From NCBI GenBank assembly GCA_946965045.2, contig OX337236.1, forward strand, positions 2,852,001 to 2,916,000: 64,000 nucleotides of DNA, read 5' to 3'. The notes below the pieces were generated by a model. It was not told where the DNA came from and made no database searches. It saw only the letters and a list, made by a program, of their open reading frames with translations. Source of the stretch: Epithemia pelagica (lineage: Eukaryota > Bacillariophyta > Bacillariophyceae > Surirellales > Surirellaceae). Below, piece by piece: positions 20,211 through 31,066 of this stretch; positions within the stretch are counted from its first letter, which is position 1, and every line of letters starts with the position of its first letter. The position numbers were made by a program, and so were the translations under genes.

Positions 20211-21532
20211 TCATGCCACAGTAGGAGCATTTACTTGTCCTTTCAATTGACACAACTGACAAATGTTGTGATACGAGACATTTCTACTCATAAACATTGC
20301 TAATTTGATTTTGTTGAGACCCTTCTTGCTATTCCTGTCGTCATCCATCCACTCCATTTTCATTTCTTCGCTTACATGAAACATGTCCAAATCATCGTCC
20401 ATAAAGCTGCACACGGAGGCTCCCAAATCAGAGCTAGCAAAAGCCGAGAAAAGCGCCCAGACGGTGGGAAACGACGTGAAGGTTCCAGCATCTCGTCCCA
20501 TAGGACCACAAATGGCAGTTTCCCAATCACAGAGAATCACATTTCCACTCGGTCCAAACACATTTCGTAGTCATTTTCAGTAGTTTTACATTTTGTTTCG
20601 ACCAAAATGTTAAACGGATGGCTGTCTCTATGACAGAGTGACTCTCTCACTTCCATGATCTGATGAGAATATCTGTCTACCACATTGTCAAAGGTTCATT
20701 GTCCCACTTCCTTGAGTAAGTTCATCAAGGCATCACAGTCTTCGTCCAGAGACATGGTGGGTTTGGTGAAATGAAGTTTTACCATGGAACAGACAGACAA
20801 AAGGGCGCTTCGCCCACTGTCGTTCCATTCTTGGTCCACTCCGGTAAGATTGAGAATGGCAAAAGCCTCGGCCGCCTTGTGCACAATTCTCTCACCTACT
20901 TCCGCATCGATAAACTGACTGGCCCATTGTTCTTCCATGTTGGTTGCCCAGCACTTGGCCAACATGAACTTAGCATCATCCTCCACCTCCAAGACACAGA
21001 ACAAGTAGGACGAGACAACTGGAAACGGAGCGGCGTCTGCTTCGTAGCCAATTTGATCGAGCTTTTGTAGGGTTTTGTATTCACTCAGGGCACGTTCGAT
21101 GTCAAACTCAAAGTTGTGATCCTTATCCCAAATGGTGTGTGGAAGATACAGCTTGGTACAAATGACAAGGTCGTCTACTGCATCCTCATCCTGTTCCTCT
21201 CCTTCGTTAGTACTATCAGTCTTCGAACCAAACACTTTGTAGTGGGGAAGGGTGGTGGTACTTGGTGTGTTACTGGGGACTCTTGTAGGGCTTTCCGGCG
21301 CAACTGCCGTCTTCGTAGGTTCTTGTGAGGGAAGAGGAATGGTGTGGACGTCTTGGAAGGAGGTGCAAAGGTGCTTGGGTAACGATATGACGACAACCAG
21401 ATTTGCTCCGTAGTGGTTGTATGGGTGGGTGTTTGGTGTTTGTGTCAGGACTGGGAAATCGCCACTTTTTGAAGGTCGCGCCTTGGGGGTGAGATAGAGA
21501 ATGCTCATCAAATTTCGATCACTAATCCTCAT
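20211..21532 (-). pseudogene. Decayed APH/choline-kinase-like phosphotransferase
   Basis: Three collinear pieces make a kinase-like protein. The first (21532 to 20699) includes EEQWASQFIDAEVGERIVHK and ends at an in-frame TGA (20696-20698). The same frame then continues through SLCHRDSHPFNILVE (about 20,595-20,640), which matches the HxDxxxxN catalytic loop of aminoglycoside-phosphotransferase-fold kinases. A one-base shift near 20,557 leads to FGPSGNVILCDWETAICGP, the metal-binding D-W-E segment, and GRDAGTFTSFPTVW. The pattern fits choline/ethanolamine kinase or methylthioribose kinase relatives. The N-terminal 60 or so codons overlap the element's inverted terminus and are unlikely to be kinase. 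The stop plus shift make it a pseudogene, probably a captured host gene. Confidence 0.6.
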
Positions 21533-21554
21533 GACTCACCCCCGCTAGGGGGTA

Positions 21555-21655
21555 GATCAGATCCAAACGCGAGTATATTCCCAACAACACTGCGCCGATC
21601 GCCAGAGATAGCGTGTCTGTAGCAATGCCCAGCCACACGGTGAAATCATCGGACG
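21555..21655 (-). pseudogene. ABC transporter relic, piece 4: middle of TMD2
   Basis: Translation on the minus strand gives DDFTVWLGIATDTLSLAIGA then VLLGIYSRLDLI, which parallels VGVWVGMFTDIFSSALFFAY and GGIFTSWSLDM of TMD1 in piece 1. It joins piece 5 seamlessly at the duplicated decamer GATCAGATCC. At its other end, near 21655, it meets the inverted-repeat block; the preceding codons are found at 28094, where the frame ends in GTLS. The two breakpoints share only GTC. Confidence 0.75.
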
Positions 21656-22136
21656 CACCCCATCCACGATAGTCTCGTACAAAACGAAGTTTTTCTGGGG
21701 GAACGCGAGATTGTCGAGTTTCGGAAGCACTTTTCACATGAGAGGCACGATTAGAAGGGCTATATTCATAAGATGGCTGGCGTGATTTACGTAGAATTTG
21801 TACTGTGAGGTACGTCACTCGCATTTCGTCTGAAACCAGCTTGTACTCCTACTCCTACACTGAGTGCCTTCAAATGTCTTCTCCACGCGCACGTCCCACC
21901 CAAGCCAGCCACATCAACTCTAAACAGCAACCTACAAGCTGAGTTCAGACAGAATGTTCCTGTCGTAGCGCTCCAGTAGGAAATCTACGTAATACGCGCC
22001 AGTCATCTTTGCTAATATAGCCCTTATAATATGCCTCTGTTGTGCAAAGTGCTTCCGAAACTCGACAATCTCGCGTTCCCCCAGAAAAACTTCGTTTTGT
22101 ACGAGACTATCGTGCGTGGGGTGCGTCCGATGATCA
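21640..22136. repeat. Inverted repeat, arms about 160 bp, spacer about 185 bp
   Basis: 21655-21800 and 21975-22126 are inverted copies. The best core is CTTCCGAAACTCGACAATCT through TTCGTTTTGTACGAGACTAT, present on the plus strand near 22051-22112 and on the minus strand near 21672-21726. Outer parts are more diverged. A further copy of a shorter motif, CTACGACAGGAACA..CTGAACTCAGCTTGTA, occurs at 22440-22473 and inverted at 21937-21969. Both arms translate to RQSRVPPEKLRFVRDYR-type peptide, suggesting a coding origin that I cannot identify. It may be a foldback element. Confidence 0.6.
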
Positions 22137-22590
22137 TGTTGTTGTGTATGATGCCAACCCCGTACCTTGTAGCGCCATTGAGGGTGGTTCAAGTAAACCC
22201 TAAAGCATCCGGATGCAGCTCGGCTACAAGGTAGGCGGTTGGGATGGCCCTCCACCATGGTCAACACAGTCGACTGTTTTTTCGTAATTTTTGATGAAAT
22301 TCTAGCGTTCGGAAGAAATCACACATAACACTAAAGTTAATAAAATATTTATTTCAGCCACTAGGAAGTCGCTAGTCGGACACTAATAACGCAGAACGCT
22401 TTCCAGGATTACTCCTCTGGTACCAATTCTACAGGAGTCTACGACAGGAACACACTCCCTGAACTCAGCTTGTATTACTCCTACACGAGCAACGGAGAGA
22501 CCGCTGCTACCCAATGCCATATGCAGGATGATGATTCGCAAAAAAATCGCCCACATTCTTTTGTCGTCTTGAGATGGAACAAATTGGACC
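22137..22590. other. Spacer upstream of the GABA-B-like receptor
   Basis: No coding region is apparent. It contains AT-rich sequence (22,260-22,380) and the 34-base motif shared with the inverted-repeat block. The receptor promoter must lie here if the gene is expressed. Confidence 0.4.
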
Positions 22591-25500
22591 ATGGGAGTGT
22601 CAGCCATGTTGCACAAGTTCTTTTGCTTTCACTGTGTTTTGCTGCAGCTTACAATTTTACCTCTGGTTGTGCTTGCCTTTGTTGGGCCTGATGGAACTTG
22701 TCCAATACAAGTATTTGCACCCTTCACGTGGTGCGTTCATTCAACTGTTTGTGGTTGGACTTGCAATTTGATGTCTGACCAACTCCACTTGCTTCCCATT
22801 TTCTACTTCAGGAATGGTGATCCTTACTATTGGCTTGTCAACCGCAACTTTACCGTTGGTTTTTCAGTAATGGCTGCAGCTGTGTTGGCGGTGGACCATT
22901 TCAATGAACGAAATAGTTCCATGGTTCCCGACCTCGCCCAATTCGCACCAAATGGTGGCAGTCCTTGTGATGTACAACTGGAAATTGACAAAGTTTTCAA
23001 CACTGATGGGGGAGAATCGCATGAGGCTAGTCGGATGCTTTGGGATTACGTTCTTTTCGAAAATGAGACAAGCACTGAAAGTGAAAGTGCCTCTTCAAAA
23101 GCAAAATCTCTGTGCGCATTTGCAGGCCCTATGCATGCACGCCCAGCAAGCGTAAGTCTGCTCCATGGTTTAAAATCTATGTCCAGATATTCCCGTAGTT
23201 GGATGGACCGAAGACGGTGAATCCAGGCTGATAATTTGTTCATTCGTCCTTGTTTGTATTTGTGCAGGACATAGGAATCATGGCATATGCTGCTAACATA
23301 CCGATGATTTCCATTCTCAACGATGACATGGTTCGAGATTTTAGTAGACCCATGAGAACTTCGGTGTTTCCAGATCTTCTTGAATCTGCTATTGTGTTGG
23401 TGTCCTTCTTGTTGCATCTAGAAAGGACAGACTTTATTGCCTTTTTGTACCCGCTCTCCGACAAGGGTATGCAACGTCGATCAGCTTTGGGGGTCATGTT
23501 GGATTCCAACAATGTTCGATGGATGGCCAGCGAGTACGTTGATTCTGTCGCAACGACCAAAATCAAACAAAAGGAGGGCAAACTCGGTGCTGACGATGTC
23601 TTGAACGCTCGCACAGTCCGAACCGCCGTGAAAAGGATCAAACAGAGTGGATTTCGCACTGTGGTCATCTCTCTCGATCACAACTATGAACGAATGTTTG
23701 AAGAAATTGCCGATGCCATTGAAGAGTTTGGAATGAATGATGGTGAGCACTTCTTTGTGTTCCTCGAACCCATCGGCTTAAGCGACTATGATATCGATTC
23801 CAATGTCAACATAAGAAAGCTGATCACAGGATCCGCGTTCGTTCTTCCCTTGTCGGATGATAATGTCAACTGGATTGGAAACCCCCTAATTGAAGACTGG
23901 TCAAGATTGGGAGAGCCCACCCTCAATGAAAAGTTGAATTTTCTGAACCCGATCGAACCAGCCAGTCCTGCATATATGCGCGAAACTCAACCGGAATACG
24001 GGTCAGGTATGTTGTTAGAATGATTCAGGGCTCAGTGAGACATCGCTGATCTTACATTTTGTTCCCGATATCACCATTTAGCTTTCATGTACGACGCTGT
24101 AATGAGTATAGGCTTTGGTGCCTGCCTCGCGAGTCGTCGTTCCGACGGATCCGTGGATGGTCGAGATCATCACAATGCCATTCGCAGCTTGCGCTTCAAA
24201 GGAGCATCGGGAAACGTTGCGTTCGGCAGAGATGTGTTGGAACGAGGAGGAACGCGTTGGTGGCAAAGTCTGGACTGGGTTGCTATCAACTACAGGGAAA
24301 GTGGTCACTACGAGCTGGCGGATGTGCTGATTGTCAAGAACATATCGACACTCGACAATCCGGATGATCCACCCTTTGAACAAATTGTGACAGCTTGGCG
24401 AGAAGGGGGATCACTACCGTGGTTTCTAGGATCGCCGTTAGTCTATGCCGACGGAACAACCACGGCTCCTATGCCACTGCGAGATCCAGGTGATCAACAT
24501 CTGGTCGATCCCTATATGAAGGCCTTGGGACTTTCGCTCATGGGAGCGACAATGCTGACATCTCTTATGGTCATTATTTGGGTGTATCGATGTCGCCAAC
24601 ACCGGGTAATTGCTGCGTCACAGCCTATGTTCCTCTACATCATTTCCATTGGGACCGTTGGTAGGTGGAAATACACTTGTTGAGTTTTGACATAAAACGC
24701 ACAATGGTCACCTACTTGTTGCTCATGATTTTGCCTTGCTGTGTCTGCTTCGGGAAGTGGAGGCAGCGACCGTCTTGGGGATATCATTCGATGATAGTAC
24801 GTTGAGCCCTGAGCAACTCAGTCGTCTATGCATGGCACTACCCTGGCTCTTCGGCACTGGTGTTGTCATTGTGGTGTCTACTCTATTCACAAAGGTAAGA
24901 TGTGGAGGAGGTTTATTCATAGTGAGGTTTTGTGCTCACCAGTCATTATCATAGCTTCTTCGTGTCCATAAAACGCTGCAGTTTTCTCGAAAACGTGTGC
25001 CGAAGACGGTCCTTATATTGCCGATCACGCTTCTGCTATTTGCAGTTGTACTCATTTTGTCCTTGTGGACTGGCTTGGACCCGCTAGTATGGAAAAGAAA
25101 AGATCTTGATGACGAGACAATGGACAGCAGCGGCACATGTCGCAGCGAGGGCCAATTAGCGGCCTTTCTTGCTCCTTTTGTTGCTGTGCTTCTTTTGGCA
25201 CTTCTCTTGTTGGCATACATGGCTTATAAGACGAGGGATGTCGATGAAGCTTATTCAGAAAGCCACTGGATTTATATTCTTATTATAATGCAGTTGGAGG
25301 TAGTCCTGGTTGCCTCCCCTGTTGTAATCAAGCTGCACGATACAAATCCGATTCCAAACGTTAATTACATGGTCTTCACGCTCTTGTTGCTATCATTTCC
25401 ATGGATGACTCTTTGCTTTATCTTCGGGCCTAAGTTGCTTGCCTACTGGAAATCTATCCGAGGCATTGATCCCAATAAACCAAAACGAGGGCAGCTCCAA

Positions 25501-25656
25501 TCGAAGCCACGCGTAACAGGGCTAGAAAAACCAATCACAGCCGTTCCCTCAATGTCCGAACAGTTGCCAGGTGAGAAATGGGCAATCGACCAGGATGATC
25601 TACATGATTTGTCCGCAAAGGAAGAGGAACAGAGCGTGGACAGAAATACCCAATGA
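22591..25656 (+). CDS. GABA-B-like class C receptor, five exons
   Basis: I model exons 22591-23151, 23268-24006, 24082-24660, 24767-24894 and 24955-25656, all with GT-AG introns of 60-116 bases and intact phase, giving about 902 residues. The N-terminus is hydrophobic and Cys-rich. A periplasmic-binding-protein-like ligand domain follows, with NFTVGFSVMAAAVLAVDHFN and DIGIMAYAANIPMIS. Seven membrane helices then appear in order, from KALGLSLMGATMLTSLMVII to YMVFTLLLLSFPWMTLCFIF, the layout of GABA-B-type class C GPCRs. The tail is basic then acidic. Diatoms have many such genes; ligand and signalling are unknown. The gene is intact although it lies between pieces of a dead ABC transporter. 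An alternative acceptor for the third intron is possible. Confidence 0.8.
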
Positions 25657-25714
25657 GTGTCCTTCTCTTCGTCTCTGCGTTTGATGACCGCCTTTGATTC
25701 ATTTCTTATGCTTC

Positions 25715-26085
25715 TCATGGTTCCCCCCACACGTCATCGTCAACATGGCCATTACAAATCTCCATCAGCAATTCCACCTCCTGGCTCATAACTTTCAAAA
25801 CACTTTCAACAGTGTTCGAAGACCGAGCTCCCACTCGCACACCATTCATTGTGCAAACTTTATCACCAGGAGAAATATCAACGATTTCTGAGTCATGCGA
25901 AGTTAAGGATAAGATGCGCCTTCCGGAAATTGGGCTGATGGTTGCTTCTAGGGTGTGATTCCTAGGATGTTTTAGAGATTCCCTAGTCACGTTGACAAGC
26001 CTTGTATCAGTGGCATTGTCTTCAAAACTGCCCAACTTTTCGGTTTGAAATTTGAAAGTGATCGTTCTGTACAGTCGCTACTGGA
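25715..26085 (-). CDS. PDZ-like domain exon or gene fragment
   Basis: The reading frame gives TITFKFQTEKLG, then RRILSLTSHDSEIVDISPGD and KVCTMNGVRVG, ending in ELLMEICNGHVDDDVWGEP and a stop. The I-x-P-G-D-K-V-x-x-M-N-G-V segment is the central loop and helix of PDZ domains, which bind protein C-termini. A TAG stands just upstream of the homology, directly after CCAG, so the visible part may be a 3' exon spliced to something further right, or a fragment. No Met start is present in the frame. It converges on the receptor gene from the right, with about 60 bases between the stops. Confidence 0.4.
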
Positions 26086-26452
26086 AGCTTTTCGACTGGT
26101 GTGTCCTCCTTCATCATTCCCTGGTTCAACGTGTTGAGGAGGCTCAGACGACAGGAGAGTGAACAACATGCGCTGAAAATTACGGCTCTGTGTCTGTGCT
26201 CCTCCTTCTGGGAGTGTTGTAGCAGACTTTCGGTGAGTGAGACAGTAAAAGCGGTCCACCGAGAATTCCCAATCGAAGGATTTGAAGTGATAACAGTTTG
26301 TACATGAGGGTGACATTACGCTCAACGCAGCCCAAGTGGGAGTGACACGTCAGCAAATCACCTCTACGGGCTGCTGCGAATAATGGACAACAGTCATCAT
26401 TACGAAGTAGATTTACGGTACTACCAACTACCAAGGTTTGGGTTTCGAATAT

Positions 26453-27419
26453 TTAAAGCAAGAATGCAATGTTGTTGTCGTCATCTACGCCGCCGACATG
26501 AACTCCTACGGCCATGCCATGGAATTTTCCAAGATCCTCGGGTTGATTCTGATCCAGCAAAAACACGACTGCCCCAGAACAACCCGCAAATGTGTTAATG
26601 CTGTGGCAAAAGGTTTTGCGTTCGGGTGAGAATTCTGTAACCTCACCCGTGTAAATGCATGTTTGATGCTTGTTGCCATAAACCTGCGCCAAGTCGACTG
26701 AAGGCAAAGCACCGGCGTCGGCGTGGTCAATATCGAAGGTTCGAAAAACAGCAATTCCAATTTTGTGACCAATCTGGAGGCGAAACTCCTCGGGTACTTT
26801 CTGAAAGAGTAATGGCATCTGTGTAAAATAGTGTTGCGGGTCGTCGGTCGTTTCGCCAAAAGACACGTCCCCGTCATCCCAAGTGATGGCGGCCCTGTTC
26901 TGAGTAGCCACCCGAACAGTGGTCTGGCATGAGCCAAGTGAACACCCACCGTCGGGCATTTCGACGTCCAGATCCGAACCGTGGGCAAACTGCATTGTGG
27001 TCCGTTTGTATTTCTCGCCATTTTCGCTCTCCAAATTATGCTTGGCGGTGACGGGAGAAGCTTCGTACTTCGCGAAGTTTTCAAAAGAGACCGACCTCTT
27101 GCACCGATTGTTCTGGAGTTTCTGCGACCTTGGATCCCATGATCAAACCGCCCTGTCCATAGTACTCGTGGTTATTCGAAGCCACATCTGCAAATGTCAC
27201 GTATATTTCAGCCGCTTTATTGGCAACCTGCGTAACGAGCTCTCTCGAAACGGCCGTAGCGTCATCAACGAACGATTTGGCGACCACCTCGCCATGCTTC
27301 CCCGCATCAAGGAGTCGCTCACCGCGACCTTTCTTCTTGTGGCTGCGACTGGCAGAACTATTAGCGTAAGAGGCGGCTCGCTTTCGAGTCTCTCGGCTTG
27401 TATTCGAGGAAGACATCAT
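26453..27419 (-). CDS. Uncharacterised protein with GCSG serine-protease-like motif, frame break
   Basis: The first part starts at 27419 (MMSSSNTSRETRKRAASYAN), is basic with a predicted helix EVVAKSFVDDATAVSRELVT, and reaches SVQEV near 27,100. The frame then shifts by one, and the second part runs from SVSFENFAKYEASPV to the stop at 26453. This part is beta-rich (EEFRLQIGHKIGIAVFRTF) and contains INTFAGCSGAVVFLLDQN followed by FHGMAVGVHVGG. That order, GxSG then a short beta hairpin, resembles the nucleophile region of trypsin-like proteases, but the His and Asp partners are not evident. The break could be a one-base lesion or a very short intron. No signal peptide is visible. Confidence 0.45.
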
Positions 27420-27725
27420 GGTGAATGGTGCGAGAAAGAACGCAAAAAAATATTGAGTTTTTGTGAGAAGCAAATCCGACTGTCACCTGTCACCTGTCGG
27501 TTTCTGTCAACTGTCAACTTACGCGCCGGCCACAAACGGATTGACCGACAGACCAAGAATGAAGATTCTTACCTAGGAGTACCTAGGTACGGTAGCTTAT
27601 TTTCTCAGGATCTTAGGGGTAGTTTGAGAAAAAATGCAATGCCCGATAGATAAATACGTATAGTCAGATTAGGTCAATCCTCATGGAGGGTCGACCTTTA
27701 GCGTTATCGCGGTGGAGATGCGATG

Positions 27726-28093
27726 TCTCTTGTTGGCATACATGGCTTATAAGACGAGGGATGTCGATGAAGCTTATTCAGAAAGCCGCTGGATTTATAT
27801 TCTTATTATAATGCAGTTGGAGGTAGTCCTGGTTGCTTCCCCTGTTGTAATCAAGCTGCACGATACAAATCTGATTCCAAACGTCAATTACATGGTCTTC
27901 ACGCTATTGTTGCTATCGTTTCCATGGACAACTCTTCGCTTTTCTTCGGGCCTAAGTTGCTTGCCTACTGGAAATCTATCCGAGGCATTGATCCCACAAT
28001 AAACCAAAACGAGGGCAGCTCCAATCGAAGCCACGCGTAACAGGGCTAGAAAAACCAATCGCAGCCGTTCCCTCAATGTCCGAACAGTTGCCA
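27726..28093 (+). repeat. Duplicate fragment of the GABA-B-like receptor gene
   Basis: This segment copies 25203-25569, the last three membrane helices of the receptor, with a handful of substitutions and net one-base length change (CACAATAAACC for CAATAAACC; TTTTCTTCGGG for TTTATCTTCGGG). It begins TCTCTTGTTGGCATACATGG and ends at GAACAGTTGCCA. The frame is lost near its end. On its right it is fused directly to ABC transporter coding sequence. Confidence 0.9.
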
Positions 28094-28555
28094 AACTCGA
28101 CAGTGTACCAAAATCGGTAACAATGTTGATGAACGCAAATTCAACCGTTAAGACAATGAGAGTAAGCAATATTGCCATCAATGCTTTGAGGAATCTGCTC
28201 AGCGTCAGAGATGTATGTAACAGTGCTTCCGCCTCTTCCTTGACGGCAAATCGCCAATCTGGTAACGACAAGAGAAAGGGCTGGATGCAGAAAAAGGCAA
28301 GAACACTGGAGGCGACCAAAACCAACGCCGAAAGTTCCTCTGTCGAGTCCCAAAATCCAACAATGAACAAACCAAAGACCAAGGAAGTAAACACTGTGGT
28401 TCCGACAAGTATCGGGCTGGACATCACTTCCACTTCAAAAAAGAACTTCCAGTCATGGCCATTTGTATCAATGACTTTGGTTTGCCCTACCGCCAGAGCA
28501 TAGAGAACCTTGTCTCGGTCGACCTGCTCCAGATTATTAACCCTAACGGTATTGC
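28094..28555 (-). pseudogene. ABC transporter relic, piece 3: start of TMD2
   Basis: From 28555 leftwards the frame reads TVRVNNLEQVDRDKVLYALA, then MSSPILVGTTVFTSLVFGLF, DWRFAVKEEAEALLHTSLTL, ILLTLIVLTVEFAFINI and VTDFGTLS. Each part matches TMD1 of the same gene (DWRNAMEAEAEALMHHSCSL; FLFLVATAVQFGATTIVI). The right end is the target duplication of the LINE, across which the frame continues from piece 2. The left end is the receptor-gene fragment. Confidence 0.85.
28537..28555 (+). repeat. LINE target-site duplication, left copy
   Basis: TTAACCCTAACGGTATTGC at 28537-28555 recurs exactly at 37357-37375. The first bases (TTAA) could partly belong to the LINE tail. Confidence 0.9.
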
Positions 28556-28649
28556 ACTTTTCGAAGACAGTCTGTTTTTCCCACCCTACTGTTTAGCCCC
28601 ATACTCTTTTCTACTGTTTGTCTTATAGTAACTTCGTCAAGTCATCACC

Positions 28650-31066
28650 ATGGCGCCCTATCGCCGTTCTCCCTCGTCGTCTATCAAGCGTCCAGGCTCT
28701 GGTGGCACATCCGGTACCTCCTCGTCGACGCACTCCGTGGTCCAATCGCGAGTTAATCAATTCTTCTCGGCGGCTCCGCAGAGTGGGTCATCGTCTACCA
28801 CTCGATCGAGCGGACAACCCAACCGACAAGGCGCTACCCCAGCGGTTCCGAATCGCACGGCCACGACGGCCTCCCAGACGCACCGCAAACGGCCCGCTGC
28901 GGAGGAGCGTTCTCCTGTATCCACCATGGCGCAGGACGTCGCTCCCACTCGGCTCCTGCGGGAAGACCCGACCGATCCTATCCAGGATTCTTCTCCGTAT
29001 CGGTCGGCCCTTCTGGCCAACAGCAGTTCCACGTCGGCGCCCGGTACGGCCACTACGACGCCTCCCAGGAATACACCGTCGCCATCATCCAAGAAGAAAC
29101 CCGCAAACTTAACGCCAAGTCGCAGTCTCCTCGTCCGGCGACGGAGCTTTCGACCCCCAATCGCTCCCGCTCGGAGACGCGGCGTCCATCGGCCAGCAGT
29201 CCGGACCCGGGGATGTCGATTACCGGTCGAGGGCGAGGTGGTTGTGGATCCTTTGCCGCCGGTTTTTCGTCCCCTGGTCGTGGCCATACTCGATCTTCCG
29301 GTCGGATCCGCCCATCGACGATAAACGACGCTACCCCGGAGGAATTGGCGGAAATGGATGAGGCCGCCGACGATGACGCTCTTGTCCGTCGGGTTGCTGG
29401 CTGGATTTCTGCCCGAAATCAGACTCGACAACACACCCCGACTTCGCCGCCGGGGGCAGAGACACCTGGTAGTCCATTGGCCACCAACCGTTTGCCTCCT
29501 CCTCGCGCCCCGTCCCCGGCAGGCTCCGACGACGCCACGGTGGCCGCAGACAACTCGGAAGGGAACCTCGTACATCGATTTGTGAACCAACCCACGACGA
29601 CGGTCGCTACTACCACTTCCCCGGCCCCGACGACGGTGTCCGTTCCGGGCGAGCGGTCAGCTGGCTCACGCCCCTCTGCCTCGTCCTCGTCTGCTCCGTC
29701 CAATCCCTACACCGCCCCGTCCTTGGTGCCGGCCCGCCCTTTTGAACGCCGGTATGAATTTCGGATCCTAGTGCCGCCTTCGACTCAGGCCGATGTGGAA
29801 CTCTGCTCGGTGCTGGTGCAATTCTTCACGAAACTTCGGGAATGCGATTCGTCGCTCGTCTTACACCCGTGGGAAGACAAGGAAAATACAACACGACAAA
29901 GCGGTACCCGGCCATGGAAGTCGATTTCGTCACCTTCCCAACTTCCTCTCACCCTCACCGGATTGAAGAAGTATTTTCCCCGGATTCTCCCAAAAACTGG
30001 TGGCGGCCACGTGTACCCGTCGTGCTATTTAGGCCACACGAAGACTTTTGGTTTCATCAAGGATGAGCTTACGTGGTGGTTCCAACAGGAGCGTCACGGA
30101 TTGTGGGAGCGCCAGCTCCAGTGCGAATCCACCTACATCGTAGGCTGGGGACTGTATTCCACTCAATCCATGCACGTCCCGGAACTCCGTCGGGTGCTCA
30201 GCGAATTGTTGGGATTTGACATCGGGATCAGGTGGCGCACCATCCAACTGGACAAGTCGGGTCCTATCCCGGCCGAGCAGCTTGCGAAAGCGCTCCATTT
30301 TGAAGTCAACCGGACCAATCGGCGCCAAGCGAAGCAACGGCTGGGTCAGATCTACGCCCGCGACGCGACGTCCTTCCCGTTGGGTATCAAACTGCGGCTC
30401 GTGTGGCCTCTCTCGGATCTCATGAATTTCCACACCCGTACCAAAGTTTCGGCCCTTCGCTTGCGGCAACTCCAATTTTGCAATCACATGCGTGGAATGC
30501 GTACCTGGGAGCTTCACACGATAGGTCAACCTGACGAGACCACCGGTTTGACACTACGCAAACGTTTGACAGACATTCGCAGCCAAAAGGACGGCTTTCA
30601 ACTATTCCATTCTGTTGACCCGAGCTATATCGGGGATGCCGTGCAATTTACTTTCCATCCAAATCGGGAAGAAGAAGCTCGGGCCATGATCACGGGCCTT
30701 ATCCCCTATTTGCGATGGAAAATGGCGGATGAACAGTCTTTCGCTTCTGCGGTGGAACGGGAACGTTTTTTCTCGCGCGCACTGTACCGTCATTTTAGCC
30801 GCGATGCTCTGGATCGAGCGGTGGATGCGGTCTGGAACCCACAGACCATGAGTGTGGATTCCCCGGCAGACGATTACAACGGATGGATTCACGATGTGGG
30901 CGATAGCGAACTCGACTGTTCGCACATGGATCCGAGTCCTGCCCCTGGGGATACTATTCCAACGGCCTCAACGGGGCCGCGGGTTCGGCCGCACGACGCT
31001 GCTGGCGACCAAGACAGTATTTCCACCCTTCCCCAAGGCCAGTCGGTGGCGTCCTTCCCTTCCTAA
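28650..31066 (+). CDS. LINE ORF1 protein (frameshifted)
   Basis: The N-terminal part (from 28650, MAPYRRSPSSSIKRPGSG) is Ser/Thr/Pro/Arg-rich and disordered. A one-base shift near 29,100 moves the meaningful frame to that continuing from 29213 (MSITGRGRGGCGSFAAGF). The folded part runs from PFERRYEFRILVPPSTQADV through GFIKDELTWWFQQERHGLWE and YIVGWGLYSTQSMHVPELRR to SVDPSYIGDAVQFTF. I recognise this type of domain only as something seen in diatom LINE ORF1s; it presumably binds the element RNA. The TAA at 31064-31066 is followed by about 100 more open codons in the same frame, ending at 31374, so the true ORF1 may once have been longer. Confidence 0.6.

Larger units (their letters stand above)
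17921..21554. mobile_element. 3.6 kb inverted-repeat element, 10-bp target duplication (MULE-like?)
   Basis: The ends are inverted: TACCCCCAAGTAGGGG at the left and the complement TACCCCCTAGCGGGGG at the right. A second inner match, CTCACCCCCAAGGCGCGACCT, lies at 17981-18001 and inverted at 21472-21493, so the imperfect terminal repeats reach about 110-130 bases. The decamer GATCAGATCC flanks it at 17911-17920 and 21555-21564, and removing the element plus one copy restores the transporter reading frame. A 9-11-bp duplication and long inverted repeats point to a Mutator-like element. The cargo is unusual: a reverse-transcriptase/endonuclease relic on the plus strand and a kinase-like relic on the minus strand. 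No transposase is seen. Confidence 0.8.
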
